From positions 32,376,599-32,440,598 of the forward strand of contig NC_087063.1 of assembly GCF_963678635.1 (NCBI RefSeq): a stretch of DNA of 64,000 bases. The letters are read 5' to 3'. The position numbers and the translations under genes are program-made. A model generated the notes under the pieces. That model was not told the origin of the DNA. It ran no database searches and saw nothing but the letters and a program-made list of their open reading frames with translations. Within the stretch, counting starts at the first letter, position 1. The number at the start of each line of letters is the position of its first letter. Source of the stretch: Symsagittifera roscoffensis. Taxonomy: Eukaryota; Xenacoelomorpha; Acoela; Convolutidae. This document shows positions 19,871 to 30,819 of the stretch, one piece after another.

Positions 19871-21640
19871 TTTATAGATGATATTAAGATCACACAGGTT
19901 AAAGTCTGACTTCAGTTCCCTTTGTACGTCTTGTGTTGCACGTAATATCGAATCAGCGTTGGGACTAGGAAACCATGTTTGTCAGATTTTGGCACTAAAG
20001 GTGCGGCCACCTTTTCCTCTAGGACTAGTCGCAGCCTGGTTTGCTGATTGGTAGCGCTTCTTATCGTTGCAATTCTCGACGTCCAGATAATTAGCAACAC
20101 TGCTTGCTCGTAATCAAAGAAGCAATCGTGTATGTCCTCATTTAGAAAAGGGTTGTACGCTATCCTTATGATTCCGGACACGTAACTGTAGGACTTCTTT
20201 CTGATTGGTCCACAATATTCACTGTATTTCGGCAGTGCTCCCATGGATTCCTTATTGAGCCTTAACTCTTTGTTTGAGAATCTCCTTATTTCGTCTATTT
20301 TCCTCATGGGTTCTGGTTCTTTCATGTTCACTCGTCGCATTGGTTTGCTTTGATGCATATCCAGCAGTGCTAGCAAGAGCAAAGCTTTCGCTCGCTCATC
20401 GCGTTCTCTTGGCATCTTGACACAAGTGCTCAATGCTGGCACTGAACTTTGTTCTATCATGAACCGAATGAAACAGAGAGGGTCTCTCCGCTTCGCGCAC
20501 GCTATTGCTGCTTCCTCTTGGGTTATCAGATCTCTCATGCTCGTCATTAAGAATACCTTTTCTTCTTGGATCTTTTCCTTTCTTCTGAATCATATTCCCC
20601 ACGAGTCAGTCCGATCATGCACCAGGCGAACCTCAGTTGTAACTCAGTTCTCACATAAGGTACTGCTATCAGAGCGTGTATCTTCGGCGCGGTTCTCATT
20701 TCTTCTTCGAAGTACCGTAAACTACCGCTGTCCATGGAAGGCTCAACAATTGCTCTATTTTTTCTGCATGCATCTCAGACTATACTAGAGTCCCGTATGC
20801 GTTCTGCTTCAGGGTGGTGCCTTGCATCATCGTTTCCAAATAATCTTCCGTGGCACTTTTGTCTTCCAGAACCATTAAGTGTCCACTGGCCGAATTTTTG
20901 TACTCCAACATCTCCATCTATCCACTGGCGGGTTCATCTATCGATATAATTTCCGACACCGGCAGTCTGTTCTATTCCACTGGTACTATCTGTCCTACAA
21001 CACTTCCTTTTCCGATGTTCATGGGAGACTGTTTAAAATCTTTCATAGTACTCTCTCCGCATTGGCTGAGTATTTCCATTTCTAATGTTGCTCCAATCAG
21101 AGTGTGGTCACTCCTCTTGGTTTTGTAACCAGTTGATTTTATCCCTGCCATGAGAATGGGTGGCACCATCGCTACATCAGTCAACATCCTGTCTGTGCCA
21201 GGCAATTGATCATCACCTTGTCCCAAAACCATTGCTTCTTCGACTCGTTTTCTTTTCGCTGATTTGACAGTTTTTATCGAGATTTCGGAATCCACCTTCG
21301 TCTTTCCCGCTTTCCTCAATGTCACTTAGCTGCCCAGTTTCATCTTCTTTTCATTAATCTTGTCAATCACCAATTTTGATCGCATCGTTCCTCTCCGGGT
21401 TCTTGACAGATATACCACTTCTCCTTTGTCTTCTTGCGGCGTCATCTTGATAGGAGAGTTTGCCTCACTTTCGTCAGTGGCTGAGTCGATCAATAACTCG
21501 ATCAATCTCCCTTCACACTCGTCGAGTTTGCCAAGGACCTCCCGCATTAGTGGTCGGTTGAGACCTAGTTTCAAAATGGACTGGGTACCGTAGCTCTGAA
21601 CTACTGTCCAGACCTCTTCCATGAAGGCTACTCTGTCCAT
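19871..21640 (-). pseudogene. ORF-B central-to-late region, element 3
   Basis: This stretch of unrecognised coding sequence continues ORF-B. The part at 19,912-20,547 has helix-rich sequence with the run KKSYSYVSGIIRIAYNPFLN, matched in element 2 (KSFQYVSDVPGMAYNPFVN, about 35,346-35,440). The part at 20,972-21,640 holds a helical segment (MDRVAFMEEVWTVVQSYG), a basic patch with KRKR and the run LEMEILSQCGE, matched by LEIEVVSQCGA in element 2 (about 36,300). The KRKR patch could be a nuclear localisation signal. There are no catalytic motifs that I can name. It is broken. Confidence 0.5.
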
Positions 21641-22074
21641 TCTACATGCCGTCCTATTTTCATGGTCCCTGTGATGTACCTCCTACTCTTCTTCGGGCAA
21701 CGTTCCCAAGAAAGGTACTCTGGCAGCGCCTTCTATTCTTCTTCTCCTTGGTAATTCCATGAGCAGTCTTTGTTCGTTATCTTTAGAATTGCTCGGAGAG
21801 CCGCTCTCCGGCAAATTCCGGTTTGTTTTCGTAAGGCTGACGGGGGCTCCAGCGTGGAAGTACCCTCGTCTGCTGGCTCAGTCGTCTCCAACGAATCCGC
21901 GCCGCTTTCAAAATCACTGAGGAAATTGAAGTCTAGGCTGGATACTCCTCATGTCGATGCCTTATCGTCTTCTTTCTCGGCCTGATCGGGATCCTGTTGC
22001 AAAGGTTCCTCCGACCGACGGCTTCCTCCCTGCCCATCATCTCTTTCTGATTTCTCTCTCGAATTTGAGGGTCC

Positions 22075-23721
22075 TTACTCTTCACCTCTGGCCCCTTCTG
22101 GGAATTTTGGTATGGTTAGCCTGCCAGATGACTGGTCTTCTTCCTCTCCATAAACTTTTTTGACCTCCTCATAGCCAAAGGGTGCTAGCAAGGTTCTCGT
22201 CTGAAGCGTTCCTCCCACCGTTAACTCCGGTTTCACACTCGTCAAGATCAAGGAGGCCTCTGGTAACTCGTCTCTGCCTCTCAACTTTATAGGCGCTAGA
22301 TCCAGTTTCGCCCATTCCTCGTCAAATATCCCAGGCTTCGGAGTCCCTGCGTTGCTTATTCGCCTTCTCGTTGCCTGATCCGTGTAAGCAAACTGCGTAT
22401 GCTGTAACACGGCGGCATTTCTGCCCAAAAAACACGGATCCATCGTTTCCAAGAATTTCGCCAACCTCCTTTCATTGGTCTCAAAGGCTCTCAACCTAGG
22501 AGTTTGCACTGCGGAGACTGCTCCGAGCAACATCCTTCTTATCAGAGGGAATTCAGGGATTTCCTCTCGCAATTTTTTGTAATCACCCCAACATTTCGTC
22601 TCTTCTCTCACCTTGTGGTATGCTGCAGTGAGTCGAAGAATTCTTGTGATCTCGCCATTTGTCTTGTTATAGGGCCTTAGATTCCAGAGCTTTGGGAACG
22701 CTTCAATGTGCCCTCTGTCCACTTCTCCCATGCGATCACGGAAGTGATCGTCGAAGTTGACGACCGTCATCTCTGGCTCCGATATCTTCGCAAACAACAG
22801 ATCTTGGCTCATCAGCTCTCGCAATACGTCCTGTTCACACCAATTCAGCGCACTTCCGTCCACTGCAGATTTGGGGTTCAGGTGCAGCACCGACCTCCTG
22901 TATGCTTCCACCTTAACATCAGGGAACGCAAACGTGACTGCTGGTCCATATATGACTGTCACGAACTCCGTGGCTCCTCTGATCAACGCTAAGGGATCGG
23001 TCCTCATAGCTAAGCTCAGATCAGTTAGCGGGGGCATGCCCCCAACATGTCGTCGCACGTCTTCCTCCCTCTGGATTGTTTCATCCTCTCCTGTTCCAAA
23101 GCGATTCTGTTGCAGAAGATACTGGATAAGAGTATGTCTCAAATCTCTTATCTTGTTCCAGGAATCCGTAGCTCGCTTCACGTCAAATTTCCTCACGTTC
23201 TCTCTCATCTGCTCTGGGTAGCGCGTCAAATTCATCAGTCCTCCCAAGTTTCCATGCGTTATTCCGATCAACGTTAGAAGTCCATCTAATCGTAAGTTTT
23301 GAACTCCTTCGGTGAGCAGTACCGCCGGTCCTTTCACAAAGTTCTCTGCTCCAAACGTCACGAACAATGCTAGTAGTTCAACTATCGACACTTCCACTAC
23401 TGCTTGGAGGAATTTTCTTATCAAGTATCGAGAAAGTGTTGGGTAAGTTTTCGCCAAGAATGACGCGGTCCATCCGGCTTCTAGCCCTTCCAGCATGCTA
23501 TCAGTCCGGTCAAAGCCCTCTTCTCCCTTTACATTCTGTGTCCAGAAAGTCTCCAGGGTCACTTGGCACACTCTGTTCACGAACTCGGCTGATTTTTCTT
23601 CAGCATTTTCGGCCAGATTCACCTCTTTACTAAGTAGGCATGGATCGTCCTGATCATTACCTGGCCTTGCTCGAAAGTATCCGCATCCAAAGCTGCTATC
23701 CGAGGGTTTAAGTGCAGCCAC
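22075..23721 (-). CDS. ORF-B middle domain (548-residue open stretch), element 3
   Basis: This is the longest open stretch of ORF-B. It is mainly helical. Conserved runs include FVTFGAENFVKGPAVLLTEG, LRHTLIQYLLQQNRFGTGED, GGMPPLTDLSLAMRTDPLAL and REFVTVIYGP-like, each with a clear counterpart in element 2 (37,902-38,321: LLLQYLLQQNRSLTGEDKP, GGMPLLTDLALMMRVDPLTS, REFITVVYGPVATHVFPEVQ). The amino-acid pattern is kept while many codons differ, which suggests that selection acted on the protein. No known family was recognised. The C-terminal ~80 residues are more polar. It could be structural or a cofactor of the neighbouring SGNH domains, but that is speculation. The element as a whole is a fossil. 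Confidence 0.65.
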   Translation of the reverse strand: MAALKPSDSSFGCGYFRARPGNDQDDPCLLSKEVNLAENAEEKSAEFVNRVCQVTLETFWTQNVKGEEGFDRTDSMLEGLEAGWTASFLAKTYPTLSRYLIRKFLQAVVEVSIVELLALFVTFGAENFVKGPAVLLTEGVQNLRLDGLLTLIGITHGNLGGLMNLTRYPEQMRENVRKFDVKRATDSWNKIRDLRHTLIQYLLQQNRFGTGEDETIQREEDVRRHVGGMPPLTDLSLAMRTDPLALIRGATEFVTVIYGPAVTFAFPDVKVEAYRRSVLHLNPKSAVDGSALNWCEQDVLRELMSQDLLFAKISEPEMTVVNFDDHFRDRMGEVDRGHIEAFPKLWNLRPYNKTNGEITRILRLTAAYHKVREETKCWGDYKKLREEIPEFPLIRRMLLGAVSAVQTPRLRAFETNERRLAKFLETMDPCFLGRNAAVLQHTQFAYTDQATRRRISNAGTPKPGIFDEEWAKLDLAPIKLRGRDELPEASLILTSVKPELTVGGTLQTRTLLAPFGYEEVKKVYGEEEDQSSGRLTIPKFPEGARGEE

Positions 23722-24660
23722 TGGTTAGCCTCTGGTTTCTTTCGCAAAACCATCGCATCCAGATGAGCTCTGGTCTCCTTGGAGTTATCTCTTCTCTCTC
23801 TTCCCTCTTTCACTTCCATTCCTCGGAACCACAAATCGTTTGACAACGCTGCAATTACTCGATGGTCATCGTCAACTCCCGGCTTTAGTTTGAGTTGTCG
23901 ACTGAAGTTGGACAATTTCAACCCCAGCACTTCGTCTAACAACAACATGTGTAGTGAATGGTTCTTTAATTCTCGCATCGCATTCAAGATGTCAGACCAC
24001 ACCGCAGGTAGTTCAGCTCTGAGTGTCCTCAGATTCTCCATCTCTATTCCGCGGTTTGGGGCAGATATGATTACATCATAATTCCCTTCCGAGAACAAAG
24101 CCACAATCGCATGCACGAACTTCAGTCCATCCGGGAGATGTGTATATCCCGGAGACAGTGCAAACACGACTCTCGGTGTTATTTTAGTGAAGGCACCCTC
24201 TTTCAGGCATCTTCCACTCACCCATTGACTCGATGATATCTTTTATAGCTGGCCATACAGCGGCTTAGGCTGTTGTAGGCTCTCTGAGTCTGCTCAGGAA
24301 ACCTCTGCTGTGTAGATGGTCATTGATGCCAGCGAATACAATTGTAATTGGGTTCATATCTGTCTGCCTTTGTACTCCGATTGCCATCGACACGGATTGC
24401 ATTAGGTCCAGGTCGACTGCTGCCAGTATTATAACATCAGGCCAAAACAGAGACTTGGAGGTATGCACGAAGTCTGAACTCGCGACTTTCATAACCTTGG
24501 CCTTCCTCATTTCTGCCTTGTCATATGCAGCAAAGATGGTCTCATCTTTCTTTATCGCCTTCAACCCACCGTATCTCTGAACATCACCTTCTTTATTTAC
24601 TTGTTTCGGGTACGCTCTTTCTTTCACGTGGGCTGGGGGTACTTTCACCTGCCTGAACAT
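23619..24660 (-). pseudogene. Second SGNH-like segment of ORF-B, element 3
   Basis: The segment alternates hydrophobic strands and helices as in a Rossmann-like SGNH fold. The runs SLFWPDVIILAAVDLDLMQS and then TIVFAGINDHLHSRGFLSRL (24,316-24,333 for AGINDH) resemble SGNH block III (G-x-N-D). After that come RVVFALSPGYTHLPDGLKFV and YDVIISAPNRGIEMENL. Element 2 keeps AGSNDHLQSRGFL (39,341-39,358) and VLSPGYALLPKPLQFVYAMV. A GDS nucleophile block and a block V D-x-x-H are not clear, so this may be a degenerate or distant member, or a convergent fold. It lies directly after the first SGNH domain. It is broken. Confidence 0.4.
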
Positions 24661-24956
24661 CTTACATGTTTTCCAATTGGTGCCCTCGTCGTCAGGAATC
24701 TTCCGGGTCTTTCTTCTCGATTTCCTTCATCACGATTCAGTTTCACGTCTTGTAACGGTCTTGCATTCACTGGACCCATTGTATTGTTCGAGGGCAGTCC
24801 CTCTAAATCGGCAAACTTCAAGGCAGTTGTAGAGCTGAAGTTTATGCCAGCAGATATTAGCCAATCCACACCTGTTATCGAGTACAGTCCGTTGACAGAC
24901 AATATCGCTCCGTTCAACATCCTCATGGCATCTGCTGCAAAGCTCACAGATCCTCT

Positions 24957-25870
24957 TTATTTCATCTGCCAGGGGAGAGGTATGGGCCTCGACCTCATCA
25001 AAGAGCTCCTGTTTGGGAGTCGCTCCTCTCGACTGGTGCTTGTCGTCTCTGATCTTGTATTCAATCTAGAGGTGCTGGTCGTTTCCGCTGTCGGGTTGGC
25101 AGACCCTAATCTTCGTCTAGGGTTGATGGTTTTTCTCGTGGGCGCTTCTCCCAATCGATCCTGCACGTCCGTTCTTTGCCCTGGCTCGCTAGAGCTTTGC
25201 AGCCTATAGGTCCTCATGGCTGGGACCGTTCCCCAACGTGTTTCCAAGTTAGGAGGCACAAAAATTGAAGTTGCCGGTTTATTAGTTGTTTCTTCCTTCT
25301 TCAGCACTCCTGTGTCAAAGAGTTCTACTTCCATTTCATCTAATCGCTTTCGGAAGACTCGGTTCAACCAGGCTTGTCCTTTGATGCTATCGAATTGGAT
25401 CCCGTCAGTAGTCAGTCTGGCCTGATCCATAGCTCTCAGCTCGTGCTCAATATCCATAAGGATCATCCGTCCAGCATTCCGACTCGCAAGGTTCCTTAGG
25501 ATGTTGATCCACCTGATTACTCCTTCATTGTGTCTTCTCCCTGTTGCTGTCAAGTTCATCGTGCTCATTGGTACAGTGCAGACGGTCAGTACCGCGCAGT
25601 TGAATCTCTGCCAGATAGTAGTAAATAGGCCTACCATCATTGTGCCTCTTCCTCATCTGAGCTTCTCGATATGTTATTCGTCCCTACTAGGATCATTACT
25701 TTAGGGACTCTCCCTGGTTCCATCAGCTCCACCATCCAAATTAACTGGGCCATCGTTGCACCTCCAAAAGCCATCACCGTAGTGATCCAGGAGGTCCTCA
25801 AATTTTGGAGCACTCTGACCAAGCTGTCCCCCAGTATCAGATGTGATGTCCCAAGTGGCGGTTGCTGCAT
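24957..25870 (-). pseudogene. SGNH/GDSL-hydrolase-like domain of ORF-B, element 3
   Basis: SGNH hydrolases cleave ester or acyl groups with a Ser-His-Asp set. In order the segment shows block I LILGDSLVR (GDS with the nucleophile Ser, about 25,814-25,831), a block II-like FGGAT glycine, block III VGTNN (G-x-N, about 25,673-25,684), and a block V-like DGIQFDS (about 25,395-25,406). Element 2 has GDSLVRDL (40,771-40,788) and DGIHFNTQQG (40,370-40,381), so the block V His is seen there. Spacing fits a single domain of roughly 170 residues. A polar C-terminal tail with PxxP-type runs follows. Esterase domains are known in ORF1 of some CR1-like LINEs; I know of none in a Ty3/Gypsy env position. 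It is broken here. Confidence 0.65.
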
Positions 25871-25885
25871 GTTTACTGCTAGGCT

Positions 25886-27061
25886 CTAAGTCGATCGATT
25901 GAATCTGGCTCTCGGCTCCGTATCCGGAACTCCTGTGGAACCATACTTCAACTGGTTGTTCTTTTGCACTTCAATCACTCGGGACACTTTCTTCGCTGGC
26001 ATCTCTCGTATCTTTCTGTCTGGGATCCTGGAGCTCCTTGTTGATGATGTTGCATTACTAACTCCCTCTCTGCTCATCACTTCTTGGGAGGATTGTACTC
26101 TGCCCGTGTCATCGATTGTTCCATAGGGTGCAGTCACCCCGGAACCTGGCGCATTCCTATTGTCAACCAATCGTCCTGCTGTTTCTATCAGCTTTCTCAC
26201 CGTTTGCTCCACGACTGGGTCACCTAAGGTGTCACTCGGGTCCGGGATTGTCGCTCGACCAGTTGTATCCGGGAGTCGCGTTTCGGTCGTTTGACTCATT
26301 TCTCGAGGCGTCAAGAGTTCCATCGGGGACTGGCCACGAGGAATATCCATTGTAGGTATCACTTTTTCTACGGCTGTCGTTAACGACAGACGCTCCGATC
26401 GCTACTTGTATTCTCGCCTCAAGCGCTCTATTTCTTCACCCTACTCCTTGTTACAGTCTTCAAACAATTTCTTCCACATGTCTCTATCTTCTCCTATACT
26501 GAGCATGGTCTTGGTCATCTCAACCAGCTCCCTTCTAGTCTTCTCCATTTCTTCTGTCGTCCCATTAAGATCTTGCATAGTCTCGTTAGTTTGAACCTAC
26601 TCTTCTACTCTCGCCCTCTTTGGTGGCACAGCTGCTCTCAGTTGTGAACTAGACGAGGCAGCCTCGCTGTTCATTTCCTGATGCATCCTTCTCAGTCCAG
26701 GCTTAGGCTTGGTGGGCAAAGGCATTTCACCTGGTTGGTAGGTCCTTGAACTTCCCAATCCAGGCTCGTTCGCCAATTCACTCCCTGAGAGAGCCCCGTT
26801 TCTCCACCTCATCACTCTCTTGTTCGGGCGGTCTAGTACTCCTCTTTTTCCATATGCTGCCATCAATAAGACTTCCGTGGGGCGGTCCCCACGGTTATCA
26901 TGCCCCAAGATGTTTAGTAAGGCGGCCAGCAACATGACTACCTCCTCTGAGTCCTCCAGAGCGAAGTCTCGATCCATTAGCCGACGATAGATTGCATCTA
27001 CCATCGGTCCCACATATGCCTCTGCCAGTTCCATCAATTTGTCTAAGTTGAAATTATCCAT
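25886..27061 (-). pseudogene. ORF-B N-terminal region with coiled coil, element 3
   Basis: The start at 27,061 has a good Kozak context (AAAATGG on the minus strand) and matches the ORF-B start of element 1. Residues 1-150 begin MDNFNLDKLMELAEAYVGPM, hold the conserved GDRPTEVLLMAAYG run and end in a proline-rich, basic part. A charged coiled coil follows (about 26,370-26,600), then a polar linker with SPMELLTPREMSQTTETR and a basic stretch just before the SGNH domain. Element 2 has the diverged start MMDFISASLGLTLDEVYQRL with GDRPTEVVLMLAFGE. The function is unknown. It is broken. Confidence 0.62.
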
Positions 27062-27440
27062 TTTCTTGCAGGTTTGATTTTACTATCGATTCGATGATTT
27101 GAAATCAAGTGAGAAATTAAACGATCAATCAGGATCTAGAAAAGAGGTCATGAATATCACATTTGTCAACTTTACACTAGTTCTATATTAAATATTATTT
27201 AAAACATTCAGATAAAAAGATTTTGATTCTTAATTGTATTAAAATCAATTCGTTGCTAAACTTTTGGAATTCGACCTAAGAATGGATAGTCCAAACTTCG
27301 GATCTATTCCTAAGATTGTCATTCAGTTATTCATGGTCACTAATCTCTTCTTACCCAGGGTCTTAATAACATAATACATAACATAACATATCACACACAT
27401 CACACTTTTAGTATGACGTCTTCCTGCATGCAACCTAACC
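27062..27440 (-). other. Non-coding spacer between macro domain and ORF-B, element 3
   Basis: It is the counterpart of 2,272-2,649 with the same blocks (for example AACGATCAATCAGGATCTAG and a TAACATAACATA run near 27,370). It is AT-rich with no gene. Confidence 0.6.
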
Positions 27441-28037
27441 TCAGCCTATACTTAAATAATATTTCTTATGCAAGTATACTTGTTTATTAGTATCAGAAAA
27501 GAATACGTGTATCAGTGCATACAACTCCCGTGGATGCAGTCGCTCCTTCACTTCCCTTTCCCCAAGGAAGTCCCTCAATCTCGTCAAGGACAAGACTAAA
27601 TTTTCCGTGTCCACGTGCCGCTTCTCCGTCGCACTCGTCACCAAGAAGCATAAGTACTTTCCCGGTATCTGTGACGCCGGAGGCAAAGCTGCTACGCCCC
27701 CTATTCCTGGTCTTTGCTTCCATAGGAATTCTATGTTTTCATATTCTGTCTTAAAATCTGCTGCTAACGCTGTCTTAAAACTCATGTCTGCGGTGATTGC
27801 TATCGCACATGTTCTATTTGTGAGTATGAAATCGCTATCTGTCAATATTATGCTACTTGAGTATTCATTTGGTAAGTTAAAAAATGACTCAACTATTCTC
27901 CCTATGTCCGGTTTCTTAGGGTCCTCGTCTGTTTCTGCTTCTAGATCACCTGTCTCTCTTGCTATTCTTATTTTTTTTATTAACAAACTTTCAGTGTGGG
28001 TAAGTCCTACCCCCACTTCCCGGACAAAAATGTCCAT
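27441..28037 (-). pseudogene. Macro-domain (OARD1/TARG1-like) module, element 3
   Basis: This is the same module as at 2,650-3,310, here as one open stretch. Beyond an N-terminal ~75 residues shared with element 1, the fold order is visible: ILTDSDFILTNRTCAIAITA (strand), helix TALAADFKTEYENIEFLWKQ, GGVAAL turn, strand KYLCFLVTSATEKRHVDTEN, long helix LVLSLTRLRDFL, and helix-strand RELYALIHVFFSDTNKQVYL. OARD1 has the same order. The glycine loop that holds the catalytic Asp in OARD1 is not conserved. It sits after integrase and before the ORF-B spacer, and may be cleaved from the polyprotein. Confidence 0.62.
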
Positions 28038-28052
28038 CGACGTCCCCTTCGA

Positions 28053-30005
28053 TCACATACCGAATATCAAATCGAGGTTGGAAGCCAGAATGAGTAATGG
28101 TTCTTCCTGGGTAGCCCAGGAGGGACCATCCCTTTCGGTTTTCACGTATCTCATGCTCCCACGATCTACCTCTTGAATCGTGACACTGGTCTCCTTTGGG
28201 TCCGACGTCAATTCGTTCAGCCATTCCAAGACACGCAAATTCGTCAAGTCTTGTTCATTTGCCTGCTGTTGCTCGTCATCGAATTCTACCTCGGGCTTGG
28301 ACCGATCATCGACCCACTCCTCGTCGTGATCATCGACTATGTCAATGTCATTTGACACAGTTTTTTCTTCTAGACCCAGTACTTCTTCCACTATCTTCTT
28401 TAGATCTATCCTGTCCACTAGGAAGTCGTCTCCGTAAGGATTATATTTCTTCGTGAGTTTTGTCCTGTCACTCTGTTGAGTCTGTATCGTAAATGGAAGA
28501 TCCCGTTCCAAATTCTTGGGGACCTCCATTTGCTCGAGGTCTTACCAATCCTCCTCTGCGTAGGGTAAAGTTTCTTCATCTGCTTCGACCACTTCGTTGA
28601 GATCTTGAGATTCTTTCATGTCTACAGGTATACACCAGTTTTCTGTCGATGGGTTGTGTAGCTTAATGTTCTCGTAATGAGCGGCTCGGACAGTACTCAG
28701 TCTATAAAAGCGTCCCTCCTGGTGCACTTCCGTAGTCATGAAAGATCCCCTCCACTTTTTTAGGAGCTTTTTTGTTCCTTTCGGTGGTATAACGTTCAGA
28801 AATACCCATACGTAGTCTCCTACCGAGTAAGCTTTTGCACCAGCTGCTTTCTTGTCGAATCTTTTCCTCTGCCTTGCTTGTGCCTGCTGAGTATTTTGTC
28901 TACACAAGTCGTTCATCTCTTGCTGACGTCTAATCACATCCCTTACATAGACCTGTGGTGACGTTTTCTTTCACTCATACTCTGAGTAGAAGAAAGTCAG
29001 GGGCAAAGGCTTCTCGTGTTCGGTTAGCATCATGTGTGGACTATCTCCGGTGTTGGAATGTTGCGTGCTGTTATAAGCTCCCATCACCTGTGGAATGTAT
29101 CTGTCCCAATCGGACATGTACCTGGAACAATATACCCTCAGCATCGATACTAACAGTCAATTCTGCCTTTCCACTAAGCCATACTTCTGTGGATGGTATG
29201 TCGTGGAGTGGGCTTGAGCAACCTGTGAGCGTCTCATAAGCTCTTTTGTGAGTTCTCCCACGGAAAATGTTCCATTGTCCGATTGAAACGGCATCGGACA
29301 ACCATGTCTTGCTATCCACGTATTGACCAGGCGATCGCACGTCTCTTCCGCCGAGGCAGTTATGCAGGGCACGGCCTCTGCATACTTCGTGAAATGATCT
29401 ATCATGACCAATACCTGATTATAACCACTGTCTGTCATGCATATCTTTTGGTGATCTATCTGCACTACCTCGTTGAATTCAGACGACTTGAACGATTGCA
29501 AGGGGAACCGCAATTTCCTTGGATCCTTGACCTGTTGGCATGACAGACATGCTGTTACCCACTTCTCGCATGCATTTTTCCTTCCAGGCCACTCAAAGCG
29601 CTTCAGGATCCTCTGATATACTTCGTCGATTCCCTGATGGCCCATATGATCATGCGACCTGAATAAAAGTTCTGTTTGATAGAGTTGCGGCAACACTATC
29701 GCATTGTATTTGTACAGGACTCTGTCCTCTTCTCTTCTCTTGCAAGCCACGATCCCGTCTTTGTTCTGATATAACCTTCCCTCTTTCTGCATAAAGTACT
29801 GTCTCAGAATGTGATAACGGTCTTCCTCCAGATCGCCTTTGTCCGGAGCTCCATTTTCGATCCACCGTTTCAGGTTACTCATGATGCGGTCTTTTTTCTG
29901 TGCTCTTAGTAAGTCCGAGAGTCTGTATCTCGCCTTCATCTGACTTTTCATTTCATCTGGCTGATGCGTGTCATCTTCCATCTTAACGCACCAAATCTTG
30001 ACCAA
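28053..30005 (-). pseudogene. Integrase with acidic tail, element 3
   Basis: This matches 3,338-5,350 along nearly its full length. HHCC zinc finger (H-x3-H ... CLSCQQ), catalytic VVQIDHQK and FQSDNGT, the basic C-terminal domain KAYSVGDYVWVF and the acidic tail are all visible. The N-terminal end (near 30,005) is the last element 3 sequence before the abrupt change to LTR at about 30,024. It is broken in a few places. Role as for element 1. Confidence 0.85.
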
Positions 30006-30780
30006 TGGTTGTGTTTCTTGTTTGGGAGGGTACGGATCCGATCCGGCTGTCCCACTGAAGCCTCCTTTCTACTCAACTGCTCCAGCTAAGTGTCTTATCG
30101 TGTCCGATCGTGACGATGAGATACTTCGTTTTGTCTCTTGCTTTTTTCACCACTGTTTTGCGTCTTGTTTTCTCGGCGTCCTTTTTGTTCTGTTCTGTTC
30201 TTCTCTTTTTTTGTTCAAAATGGCCGTTCCCGCATTTCTCAGACTCGAATCGAAAATTTCAATTTATAAGTTCTAGAATAATCCGACTCTTTTTTTCATT
30301 AATAATCTGATGCTAAAGCATTTATTGTCCTTTTCTAGTGCCTCGACGTGTTCGACTGTGCCAATCCGGGTGATCCCTTTTTCTATAATCAACTTACAAA
30401 TCGCAATAGAGAATGAAATTTATCTACGTCACCTCAACTCACTGCGTGTCATAAATAGCATCGTACTACCTTTCACTGCCTTCTAACATTTTCACAAAAT
30501 TCGCACAATGAGGAGTGTCCTAGTTAAAATTTCTTCTTTGACTACTTACGTCATTTTACCATAAAATTTCTTCTCGCTCTTTCTGATTGAAAAAATTTTG
30601 GGATGTGGCACGGCCACGCACCCGTTGAAAATAACTTAGTGTCAGTCACAAAGTATAATAAGTCTTTAATGCTTTTGCCCTCAATAATAAAATTAAAAAA
30701 TTCTTTCGTCGGTCGTTATTTCTTTTGTACTAGTTTTCACTATTACTATCGTCGTTCTGTTTTTCTTCTGATTTTCTTCT

Positions 30781-30819
30781 AAAATGGCCGTTTCGACATT
30801 TCTCGGAAGTGTGACGTCA
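30781..30819 (-). promoter_or_regulatory. CRE-ETS-YY1-like cluster, LTR unit 1 of element 2
   Basis: AAAATGGCCG at 30,781-30,790, CGGAAGTG at 30,804-30,811 and TGACGTCA at 30,812-30,819 have the same spacing as at 17,186-17,224. Confidence 0.5.

Larger units (their letters stand above)
17812..30024 (-). mobile_element. Giant Ty3/Gypsy element 3 (subfamily A), 5' half missing
   Basis: Element 3 keeps integrase, macro domain, spacer, ORF-B and 3' untranslated region with polypurine tract. It shares the LTR at 12,690-17,811. It ends inside the N-terminal part of integrase at about 30,024, where the subfamily B LTR of element 2 begins abruptly; gag, protease and RT are absent. It is broken in about 15-20 places. 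Its integrase and macro parts are very close to those of element 1, so both copies descend from the same subfamily. It holds the best preserved ORF-B in the window. Confidence 0.82.

Noticed and set aside
22075-23721. Host gene interpretation of the 548-residue open stretch
   Set aside because: A diverged copy in the same position and order exists in element 2, flanked by the same retroelement parts, so it belongs to the mobile element.
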